In this document: piece by piece, positions 1 to 5,199 of the stretch
How the letters are laid out: the number at the start of each line of letters is the position of its first letter
Position numbering within the stretch: the first letter of the stretch is position 1
Assembly: GCA_023395465.1 (NCBI GenBank)
Contig: JAEWZE010000020.1
Span: 1 to 6,771 of the forward strand
DNA length: 6,771 bases
Reading direction: 5' to 3'
DNA from: Pseudomonadota bacterium
GTDB taxonomy: Bacteria > Pseudomonadota > Gammaproteobacteria > Xanthomonadales > Xanthomonadaceae
Position numbers and translations under genes: made by a program
Notes under the pieces: generated by a model
Told to the model about the DNA's origin: nothing
Databases searched by the model: none
The model's input: only the letters and a program-made list of their open reading frames with translations

Positions 1-619
1 GCTGAAGGGCGCGTTGGGCGGCCAGCGACTGGTCTATGACGTCACCGCGTTCCAATACGGCTACTCGAACTTCCAGACGCTGCGCCCCAACCCCGCCGGC
101 GCGATCCCGCCGTTCGTCCCCACCAACGCCGGCAACGCCACCGCGCGCGGCATCGAAATCGCGCTCAACGGCCGGATCATGGAGGGCCTGGACGCGTTCG
201 CCAACTTCGCCTGGCTGGATGCCCGTTTCGACGACCGCGACGACGACGGCCATCCGCAGGCCTACGCCGGCAACCGGTTCCGCCTGACCCCGGATCGTTC
301 CGGCGCCTTGGGGCTGGATTGGGAGATCCCGTTCGGCAGCCAGAGCTTCTACCTGCGCCCCACCTACACCTGGCAATCCAAGATCTACTTCGAGGACGAC
401 AACAGCGAGGCGTTGTCGCAGGAGGTCTACGGACTGCTCGCCCTGCGCATGGGCATGCGTTTCGGTGACGGCCGCTGGGACGTCGGCGTGTGGGGCAGCA
501 ACCTCACCGACGAGAAGTTCCTGATCGATGCCGGCAACACCGGCCGCCTGTTCGGCACCCCGACCTTCATCCCCGGCAACCCGCGGATGTACGGCATGAC
601 CGCCACCCTGCGCTTCTGA
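1..619 (+). CDS. TonB-dependent outer-membrane receptor, C-terminal part (5' end outside window)
   Basis: This is the last 205 residues of a TonB-dependent receptor; the reading frame (from base 2) is open to the left edge, so the plug domain and most of the barrel are missing. Such receptors import siderophores, other iron complexes, cobalamin or sugars across the outer membrane using TonB-ExbBD energy. What can be seen: alternating polar/hydrophobic strands, the typical 'ARGIEIALNGRI' and 'FANFAWLDARFDD' strand motifs of iron-complex type barrels, a late 'VWGSNLTDEKF' strand, and a final strand ending 'TATLRF' with the C-terminal aromatic residue needed for outer-membrane insertion by BamA. 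A strong terminator follows 20 bases after the stop. The substrate cannot be read from this fragment. Apart from the terminator, nothing links it functionally to the convergent pnt genes. Confidence in the family is high; a specific siderophore assignment would be a guess. Confidence 0.93.
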   Translation, partial: LKGALGGQRLVYDVTAFQYGYSNFQTLRPNPAGAIPPFVPTNAGNATARGIEIALNGRIMEGLDAFANFAWLDARFDDRDDDGHPQAYAGNRFRLTPDRSGALGLDWEIPFGSQSFYLRPTYTWQSKIYFEDDNSEALSQEVYGLLALRMGMRFGDGRWDVGVWGSNLTDEKFLIDAGNTGRLFGTPTFIPGNPRMYGMTATLRF

Positions 620-632
620 CCCTGCTTCCTGC

Positions 633-665
633 AAAACGGAACGGCCGGGGGAACCCGGCCGTTTT
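633..665. terminator. Bidirectional intrinsic terminator between receptor gene and pntB
   Basis: A perfect 10-bp stem (640-649 pairs with 654-663, AACGGCCGGG with CCCGGCCGTT) is closed by a GGAA tetraloop of the stable GNRA type on the + strand. It is followed by TTTT at 662-665 and preceded by AAAA at 633-636, so both transcripts end in hairpin plus U4. It lies between two converging stop codons (619 and 701), which fits a shared terminator. The loop on the other strand is TTCC. Confidence 0.9.
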
Positions 666-700
666 CGTTCGCCGTCCCGGGAGCCCGCCCCGGCCGGACC

Positions 701-2101
701 TCAATGCCCGCCGTCGAGCGCCTTCAGCTCGCTGACCAGCGCGCTGGCCATTTCCGCGCCATCGCCGTAGAGCATCCGCGTGTTGTCGGCGTAGAACAGG
801 GCGTTCTCGATGCCGGCGAAACCGGTGCCCTTGCCGCGCTTGATGACGATGGTGTTCTTGGAATCGACCACGTCGAGGATCGGCATGCCGTAGATCGGGC
901 TGGCCGGATCGCTCTTCGCCACCGGGTTGCCCACGTCGTTGGCACCGATCACCAGCGAGACATCGGTGTTGCGGAACTCCGGGTTGATGTCGTCCATGTC
1001 CACGATCAGGTCATACGGGACGCCCGCCTCGGCCAGCAGCACGTTCATGTGCCCGGGCATGCGCCCGGCCACCGGGTGGATGGCGAAACGCACCTTGACC
1101 CCACGCTCCTGCAGGCGCTGGGTCAGTTCCCAGATCTTGTGCTGGGCCTGCGCCACGGCCATGCCGAAACCCGGCACGATCACCACGCGCTCGGCGAAGG
1201 CCATCATCGCGGCCACGTCGGAGGCATCGATCGGCTTCTGGCTGCCGGCGATCTCCTGCGCCTCCCCCGTGCCGCCACCGAAGTCGGAGAACAGCACGGA
1301 CTTGATGCTGCGGTTCATCGCCTTGGCCATCAACCGGGTGAGCAGCATGCCGGCGGCCCCCACCATCGTGCCGGCGATGATCAGCGCCTCGTTGCCCAGC
1401 ACGTAGCCCTCGAACGCCACCGCCAGGCCGGTCAGCGCGTTGTACAGCGAGATCACCACCGGCATGTCGGCGCCGCCGATCGGCAGCGTCATCAGCACGC
1501 CCAGCGCCAGCGCGACCAGGAAGAACGCGACGATCCAGTGCAGGCCCAGCGACCACACCACCAGCCCGCCGAGCACGATCGCCGCCGCGAACACCAGGAA
1601 GTTGAACGCCTGCATGCCCGGGAACGCGTAGCGCTTGTCCATGCGCCCGTCGAGCTTGGCCCAGGCGATCACCGAACCCGACAGCGCGACCGAGCCGATC
1701 AGGCCACCCAGCACCGCCAGCACCAGCGGCACCGGCCCGCTCGCCTGTCCGGCCGCCGACCAGCGCAGCAGCTCCACCCCGCCGATCGCCGCAGCCGAGC
1801 CGCCGCCAAGGCCGTTGTACAGCGCCACCATCTGCGGCATGTCGGTGATCGCGACCTTCTTGCCCGAGATCCAGGCGATCGCGGTGCCGATCGCGGTCGC
1901 CGCGAGGATCAGCGGGATGTTGTGCAGATCGGGCAGGAAGAACGTGGCGACGGTCGCGATCACCATGCCCAGCCCGGCCCAGCGGATGCCGCTGCGCGCG
2001 GTCTTCGGCGAGGCCATGCGCTGCAGGCCGAGCAGGAAGAGCGTCGCGGCGACCAGGTAGCTGGCCTTGACCACCAGGCCCAGGAGTTCCGCGCCGCTCA
2101 T
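701..2101 (-). CDS. pntB: NAD(P) transhydrogenase, beta subunit
   Basis: This 466-residue subunit (E. coli PntB is 462) carries membrane domain dII and the NADP(H)-binding domain dIII of proton-translocating transhydrogenase, which makes NADPH from NADH using the proton gradient. Residues 1-265 are a run of hydrophobic helices with conserved 'MPQMVALYN' (~88-96) and 'GGADMPVVISLYN' (~209-221); Asn221 matches the conserved channel Asn222 of E. coli. The dIII region shows the NADP fingerprint 'PGFGMAVAQAQ' (~310-320), 'HPVAGRMPGHMN' (~342-353), 'VIGANDVGNP' and 'KRGKGTGFAG'. The E. coli channel residue His91 aligns with Asn96 here (see PntAB). The start ATG overlaps the pntAB stop as ATGA, preceded by a G-rich stretch about 7 bases upstream. 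The frame stays open about 111 codons further upstream, but that stretch is the shadow of pntAB. The gene ends before the bidirectional terminator. Confidence 0.97.
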   Translation of the reverse strand: MSGAELLGLVVKASYLVAATLFLLGLQRMASPKTARSGIRWAGLGMVIATVATFFLPDLHNIPLILAATAIGTAIAWISGKKVAITDMPQMVALYNGLGGGSAAAIGGVELLRWSAAGQASGPVPLVLAVLGGLIGSVALSGSVIAWAKLDGRMDKRYAFPGMQAFNFLVFAAAIVLGGLVVWSLGLHWIVAFFLVALALGVLMTLPIGGADMPVVISLYNALTGLAVAFEGYVLGNEALIIAGTMVGAAGMLLTRLMAKAMNRSIKSVLFSDFGGGTGEAQEIAGSQKPIDASDVAAMMAFAERVVIVPGFGMAVAQAQHKIWELTQRLQERGVKVRFAIHPVAGRMPGHMNVLLAEAGVPYDLIVDMDDINPEFRNTDVSLVIGANDVGNPVAKSDPASPIYGMPILDVVDSKNTIVIKRGKGTGFAGIENALFYADNTRMLYGDGAEMASALVSELKALDGGH

Positions 2102-2397
2102 GCGCCGCCCCCCGGCTTCTTCGAGGGCTTGAACATCTCCAGCATGCGCTCGGTGACCACGTAGCCGCCGGCGGCGTTGCCCGCCCCCATCAGCACGGCG
2201 AAGAAGCCGATCGCCTTCTCCAGCGTGGTGTCGGCATGGCCGAGCACCACCATCGCGCCGATCAGCACGATGCCGTGGATGAAGTTGCTGCCCGACATCA
2301 GCGGCGTGTGCAGGATCACCGGCACCCGCGAGATGATCACGTGCCCGGCGATGGCCGCCAGCATGAAGATGTACAAGGCCACGAATCCGTCGCTCAT
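2098..2397 (-). CDS. pntAB: NAD(P) transhydrogenase, alpha-2 (small membrane) subunit
   Basis: This 99-residue membrane protein corresponds to the dII part of the alpha chain in three-subunit transhydrogenases (as in Rhodospirillum and Thermus). In E. coli the same region is fused to the C-terminus of PntA. It has three to four hydrophobic segments (about 5-22, 39-58 and 64-83) and the family-typical run 'RVPVILHTPLMSGSNFIHG' at 24-42. His41 in that run aligns with the proton-channel His42 described for Thermus alpha-2. The tail 'ERMLEMFKPSKKPGGG' is cytoplasmic and basic. I chose the ATG at 2397 because a purine-rich Shine-Dalgarno stretch, GGGGAAGGGG, sits immediately upstream; an in-frame GTG at 2409 lies within that stretch and would add four residues. 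The stop overlaps the pntB start (ATGA), giving translational coupling. It is transcribed away from the sigma gene; its usual partner pntAA is 1.58 kb away. Confidence 0.96.
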   Translation of the reverse strand: MSDGFVALYIFMLAAIAGHVIISRVPVILHTPLMSGSNFIHGIVLIGAMVVLGHADTTLEKAIGFFAVLMGAGNAAGGYVVTERMLEMFKPSKKPGGGA

Positions 2398-2525
2398 CCC
2401 CTTCCCCACTGCCGCTGCATGAGGCCCGCATCATAACCGCGGCTGAACCCGGCGGGCGGCGGTCAACCGGTCGGCCCCGGACGCGTTGTCATCCCCGTCC
2501 CCACGGGAGTTCCCTGCAGGCATCG
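2398..2525. promoter_or_regulatory. Divergent intergenic region between pntAB and the sigma factor gene
   Basis: These 128 bases (200 if the sigma factor starts at GTG 2598) must carry the promoters of pntAB-pntB on the minus strand and of the sigma cluster on the plus strand. On the plus strand I found no convincing paired -35/-10. TTGTCA at 2486-2491 resembles a -35 but has no matching -10 at 16-18 bases. A GGAG-type purine run (2505-2509) and AGG at 2518-2520 precede the ATG at 2526. A short interrupted palindrome, CGGT-CA-ACCG, lies near 2458-2468. Confidence 0.5.
2430..2435 (-). promoter_or_regulatory. Candidate -10 element for pntAB-pntB
   Basis: Read on the minus strand, the sequence GGTTATGATG contains TATGAT, a five-of-six match to the sigma-70 -10 box, placed about 33 bases upstream of the pntAB ATG. 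No good -35 lies at 16-18 bases; the nearest, TTGACC (2461-2466), is 25 bases away. Promoter activity here would let pntAB-pntB be transcribed independently of pntAA. Confidence 0.33.
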
Positions 2526-3146
2526 ATGGACGGCGGATACGACATGCGGCGGGTCGCACCCGGCTCCACGCCCGCGCCAGCGGTTAGGCTGGCCGGCGTG
2601 GACAGCCCTGCCCCCAACGCCTCCGCACCGGCGGCCGCCGCAAGCCTGGAACAGTTCCTGGCCGGCGTCTCGGCGCGCGCATTCCGCTTCGCCGAGCTGG
2701 GCCTGCGCCACCGCGAGGACGCGCTGGACGCGGTGCAGGACGCGATGGCGAAGATGCTCGGCTACCGCGATCGCCCCGCCAGCGAATGGACGCCGCTGTT
2801 CTGGTCGGTGCTGCGCAGCCGGATCATCGACCTGCAGCGCCGGCGCACGTTCCGGCTGAAATGGATGACCGACACGCGCGAGCCGAACGGCGAGGAGATC
2901 GACTGGGCCGACGAATCCACGCCCGACCCGGCCCGCGCCCACGACGGTCGCGAAGCCTGGGGCCGCCTGGCCACCGCCCTGCGCGGCCTGCCTGCGCGCC
3001 AGCGCGAAGCCTTCAGCCTGCGGGTGCTGGAGGAGCTGGACGTCGAAGCGACCGCGAAAGTGATGGGCTGCAGCGAGGGATCGGTGAAAACGCACCTGTT
3101 CCGCGCCCGCGAGGCCCTGCAGAAACAACTGGAGGATTTCCGATGA
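2526..3146 (+). CDS. ECF-type RNA polymerase sigma factor
   Basis: A 206-residue sigma-70 family protein with only regions 2 and 4. Region 2 (about 41-107) contains 'HREDALDAVQDAMAKML' and 'LFWSVLRSRIIDLQRRR'. An acidic linker (about 112-140, 'DWADESTPDPARAHD') follows. Region 4 (about 147-202) has a helix-turn-helix in 'LPARQREAFSLRVLEELDV' and 'MGCSEGSVKTHLFRARE', which would contact the -35 box. Region 3 is absent, as expected for ECF factors. The start is uncertain. ATG 2526 has AGG five bases upstream but gives about 40 residues, rich in Pro and Ala, ahead of the domain. GTG 2598 (weak TAGG nine bases upstream) would give 182 residues, closer to the usual ECF length. The last bases are ATGA, shared with the next gene, whose Shine-Dalgarno lies within the sigma coding sequence. 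This strongly implies co-translation with a small membrane protein, a typical sigma/anti-sigma layout. The regulon is unknown. Confidence 0.93.
   Translation: MDGGYDMRRVAPGSTPAPAVRLAGVDSPAPNASAPAAAASLEQFLAGVSARAFRFAELGLRHREDALDAVQDAMAKMLGYRDRPASEWTPLFWSVLRSRIIDLQRRRTFRLKWMTDTREPNGEEIDWADESTPDPARAHDGREAWGRLATALRGLPARQREAFSLRVLEELDVEATAKVMGCSEGSVKTHLFRAREALQKQLEDFR
3131..3146 (+). promoter_or_regulatory. Shine-Dalgarno and ATGA coupling site, sigma factor to membrane protein
   Basis: GGAGGA at 3131-3136 lies six bases before the ATG at 3143. That ATG overlaps the sigma factor TGA (3144-3146). This near-consensus ribosome-binding site fixes the start of the downstream gene and indicates translational coupling, which would keep the two proteins in a set ratio. 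Confidence 0.85.
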
Positions 3147-3517
3147 ACACCCCCGACCCCGGCCACGCACGCCTGGACCAGGCCGCGCGCGCGGCGCATG
3201 CGGACGCGCTGGCGCACGTGTCCGCCGCCACCATGGCGCAGCTGCATCGCCGCCGCCACGCGACGCTGGCGCCGGCGCCACGCCGGGGCTGGCGGCTGCC
3301 GGCCGCCGCATTCGCGTCGCTGCTGGTGGTCGCGACCGGCCTCGGCGTCGGCCTGCGCATGTCCGGCGAGGATCCGGGCGCGCCTGCGGCCCCCGCGCTG
3401 GCCGCCACCACGGTCACCGAGCCCGGCATCGAGACCGTGCTGGACGATCTCGACCAGGGCCCCGATTTCTACGTCTGGCTCGCCTCGGGCGAGGCCGACC
3501 TGATTGCGATGGAGTAG
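3143..3517 (+). CDS. Small single-pass membrane protein, putative anti-sigma partner (DUF3619-like)
   Basis: A 124-residue protein with a His/Arg-rich N-terminal segment (1-52), one hydrophobic helix (about 53-71, 'AAFASLLVVATGLGVGL') and an Ala/Pro linker. The C-terminal acidic/aromatic tail carries 'VLDDLDQGPDFYVWLAS'. The basic residues just before the helix predict a cytoplasmic N-terminus and periplasmic C-terminus, the topology of many anti-sigma factors. There is no cysteine and no zinc-binding HxxxCxxC motif, so it is not a ZAS-type anti-sigma factor. In betaproteobacteria a similar order (sigma factor, DUF3619, DUF3106) occurs, and DUF3619 proteins share this size, the central helix and the 'DLD..F..WL' tail. 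I assign DUF3619-like from memory only. The anti-sigma role is inferred from the ATGA overlap and topology. The next gene begins three bases after its stop. Confidence 0.82.
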   Translation: MNTPDPGHARLDQAARAAHADALAHVSAATMAQLHRRRHATLAPAPRRGWRLPAAAFASLLVVATGLGVGLRMSGEDPGAPAAPALAATTVTEPGIETVLDDLDQGPDFYVWLASGEADLIAME

Positions 3518-3520
3518 ACC

Positions 3521-3955
3521 ATGTCGCCCCGTACCTGCCTGCTTGCCCTCCTCCTCGCCCTGGCGCCGCTTGCCGCCAGCGCACAGGCGAACGCCGCCGC
3601 CGACCTGCCGGCCTGGGACCAGCTCACCGCAGAGCAGCGCGAACTGCTGCTGGCGCCGGTGCGCGAGCGCTGGAACCGCAGCGAGCCCGACAGGCGCGCG
3701 CACATGCTCGAGCACGCACGCCGCTGGCACGCGATGACCCCGGAACAGCGCGAGCACGCCCGCCACGGCATGAAGCGCTGGCGCAACCTGCCGCCGGAAA
3801 AGCGCCAGCAGGCGCGGGCGCTGTTCGAACACACGCGGTCGATGCCCGAAGCCGAACGCAGGGCGATGATCCAGCGCTGGAAGGCGATGACGCCCGATCA
3901 GCGCAAAGCCTGGGTGGACGCGCATCCACCACGGGAGGAGGAAGGCGCCCGGTAA
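3521..3955 (+). CDS. Secreted DUF3106 repeat protein
   Basis: A 144-residue protein with a clear Sec signal peptide (basic 'MSPRT', a Leu/Ala core, cleavage predicted after 'ASA' at 19-21), so the mature form is periplasmic. The mature part is six tandem helical repeats of about 18 residues marked by an (E/D)(Q/K/D)R-type signature with Arg at 40, 58, 77, 95, 113 and 128, and Trp at 32, 51, 69, 87, 120 and 131. Repeats such as 'MTPEQREHARHGMKRW' match the DUF3106 pattern. It is highly charged and has no cysteine in the mature part. GGAG at 3511-3514, six bases before the ATG, supports this start; the gap from the previous gene is three bases. The 'TPEQR' units recall the LTxxQ motifs of CpxP/Spy periplasmic proteins, but I see no proof of relationship. 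The role is unknown; it is probably the periplasmic member of the sigma module. Confidence 0.9.
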   Translation: MSPRTCLLALLLALAPLAASAQANAAADLPAWDQLTAEQRELLLAPVRERWNRSEPDRRAHMLEHARRWHAMTPEQREHARHGMKRWRNLPPEKRQQARALFEHTRSMPEAERRAMIQRWKAMTPDQRKAWVDAHPPREEEGAR

Positions 3956-3980
3956 GCCGCGCGGTCGCGCGACGCCGCGC
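3956..3980. other. Short GC-rich dyad between convergent stops
   Basis: The 25 bases between the DUF3106 stop and the pntAA stop contain a possible 6-bp stem, GCGCGG (3959-3964) with CCGCGC (3975-3980), and a perfect palindrome, GTCGCGCGAC (3964-3973). There is no T-tract on either side, so it is a poor intrinsic terminator. At this GC content such dyads also arise by chance. Confidence 0.3.
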
Positions 3981-5072
3981 TCAGCCGGCCGCGCGCTCCG
4001 GCCAGACCGTCTTGGCCAGCAGTTCGTCGTCCCAGTCGAACGCGAGCGCGCCGTCCCTGAGCAGCAGCGATGCGAAGTTGTAGAGGTTGCGCGCGTACAT
4101 CTCGCTGGCGTGCAGCGCGCCCTGGCTGGCCAGGTCGAGCGGGCCGGAGATGGTCACGCCGCCGCTGTCGATGGTTTCGCCGCGGCGGGTCAGCTCGCAG
4201 TTGCCCCCGGTCTCCGCGGCCAGGTCCACGACCACGCTGCCCGGCTTCATTCCGGCCACCATCGCCGCGGTGATGATCTTCGGCGCCGGGCGCCCGGGCA
4301 CCGCCGCGGTGCAGACGATCACGTCGATGCCCTTTAGATGCTCGGCCAGGCGCTGTTGCTGCAGCGCGCGCTCCTCGTCGGTGAGCTGGCGCGCGTAGCC
4401 GCCCTCGCCCGCCGCGCTGACGCCCAGGTCCAGGAAGCGACCGCCCAGCGATTCGATCTGTTCGCGTGTCTCCGGCCGCACGTCGAAGCACTCGACCTGC
4501 GCGCCCAGGCGCCGGGCGGTGGCCACCGCCTGCAGGCCGGCCACGCCGGCGCCGATGACCAGCACCTTCGTGGGCCGGATCGTGCCCGCGGCGGTGGTCA
4601 GCATGGGGAAGTAGCGCGGCGCCAGCTGCGCGGCGATCAGCACCGCCTTGTAGCCGGCGATGCCGGCCTGCGAACTGAGGATGTCCATGGCCTGTGCGCG
4701 CGTGGTCCGCGGCAGCCGCTCGAGCGGGAAGGCGAGCACGCCGGCGGCGCGGATCGCTGCGGCGCGCGCCTCGTCGGCCTGCGGCTGCAGTGCGCCGATC
4801 AGGACCGCGCCGGGCTTCATGCGCGCGATGGACGCAGGCGGCGGCGGCTGCACGCACAGCACGAGGTCGGCGCCGTCGAGTATGTCGCCCTCCACCAGCA
4901 TCGCGCCGGCATCGGCATAGGCCTGGTCAGGGAAGTGGGCCAGCGCGCCCAGCCCTCGTTCCACGCGCACCGTGGCGCCGGCCGCGACCAGCTTCTTCGC
5001 CGTTTCCGGGGTGAGCGCGACACGCCGCTCGCCCGGCGCGCCCTCGCGCGCGACCGCAATGATCACCGTCAT
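3981..5072 (-). CDS. pntAA: NAD(P) transhydrogenase, alpha-1 (NAD-binding) subunit
   Basis: A 363-residue soluble protein forming domain dI of transhydrogenase, which binds NAD(H) on the cytoplasmic side and passes hydride to NADP+ on PntB. It is related to alanine dehydrogenase: the N-terminus 'AREGAPGERRVALTPETAKKL' (8-28) is typical. The RQD loop that contacts the nicotinamide is intact in 'RTTRAQAMDILSSQ' (Arg122, Gln127, Asp130, Ser133). The Rossmann fold shows 'VIGAGVAGLQAVATARRLGA' (Gly174, Gly176, Gly179) with Asp197 at the end of strand 2, as expected for NAD(H) preference. There are no membrane helices, so this is the three-subunit type, not the fused E. coli PntA. I chose ATG 5072 because GGGGGA lies seven bases upstream and homology begins at once; the open frame extends 56 codons further with no recognisable sequence. 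The gene is separated from pntAB-pntB by the opposed sigma cluster, and no strong terminator follows it. Confidence 0.97.
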   Translation of the reverse strand: MTVIIAVAREGAPGERRVALTPETAKKLVAAGATVRVERGLGALAHFPDQAYADAGAMLVEGDILDGADLVLCVQPPPPASIARMKPGAVLIGALQPQADEARAAAIRAAGVLAFPLERLPRTTRAQAMDILSSQAGIAGYKAVLIAAQLAPRYFPMLTTAAGTIRPTKVLVIGAGVAGLQAVATARRLGAQVECFDVRPETREQIESLGGRFLDLGVSAAGEGGYARQLTDEERALQQQRLAEHLKGIDVIVCTAAVPGRPAPKIITAAMVAGMKPGSVVVDLAAETGGNCELTRRGETIDSGGVTISGPLDLASQGALHASEMYARNLYNFASLLLRDGALAFDWDDELLAKTVWPERAAG

Positions 5073-5099
5073 GCATCCATCCCCCGCGAAAGTCGCGCC

Positions 5100-5105
5100 A
5101 TCGTA
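5100..5105 (-). promoter_or_regulatory. Candidate -10 element for pntAA
   Basis: On the minus strand CTACGATGG contains TACGAT, a four-of-six match to the sigma-70 -10 box that keeps TA at the start and AT at the end. It lies about 28 bases upstream of the pntAA ATG. No recognisable -35 occurs at 16-19 bases. The TAYGATG core resembles the candidate upstream of pntAB. Confidence 0.3.
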
Positions 5106-5166
5106 GCGAATCGCCACCGCAGGCGCGACGCGACGCCGGCGCCACGACAATGGGGCAAGGGAAACA

Positions 5167-5177
5167 GCCGTTACGGC
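5167..5177. other. Short palindrome downstream of the DUF1631 gene
   Basis: GCCGTTACGGC is a perfect inverted repeat (GCCGT, T, ACGGC) located 23 bases past the DUF1631 stop and about 100 bases before pntAA. On the minus-strand RNA it could fold as GCCG-UAA-CGGC followed by UGUUUCCC. The stem is too short for a confident terminator, and it could equally be an operator or chance. Confidence 0.25.
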
Positions 5178-5199
5178 ACCATGCGGCGGGACCGCGCGC

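Noticed and set aside
704..2164. A 486-codon open frame on the plus strand opposite pntB
   Set aside because: It is a shadow frame of high-GC DNA: the translation is rich in His, Arg, Gln and Asp with no recognisable motif, while the opposite strand encodes an intact PntB.
2102..2434. Upstream extension of the pntB frame by 111 codons
   Set aside because: The extension is Arg/His/Gly-rich, overlaps the whole of pntAB in another frame, and PntB homology starts exactly at the ATG at 2101.
3143..3517. Zinc-binding anti-sigma factor (ZAS/RseA-like) identity for the small membrane protein
   Set aside because: The protein has no cysteine and no HxxxCxxC motif; only position and topology support an anti-sigma role.
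2762..3925. A 387-codon open frame on the minus strand across the sigma cluster, which could appear to bridge the pnt genes
   Set aside because: The translation is Arg/Ala/Gly-rich and has no family signature; the plus strand has three well-formed genes with ribosome-binding sites, a signal peptide and regular repeats.
3898..4857. A 319-codon minus-strand frame within pntAA
   Set aside because: It lies in a different frame from pntAA, and its Arg/Ala/Gly-rich translation is typical of frame-shifted high-GC coding sequence; the pntAA frame has intact RQD-loop and Rossmann motifs.
2398..5072. Mobile element as the cause of the split pnt locus
   Set aside because: I saw no transposase, integrase, terminal inverted repeats or target duplications at the junctions near 2398-2525 or 3956-3980, and base composition matches the flanking genes.
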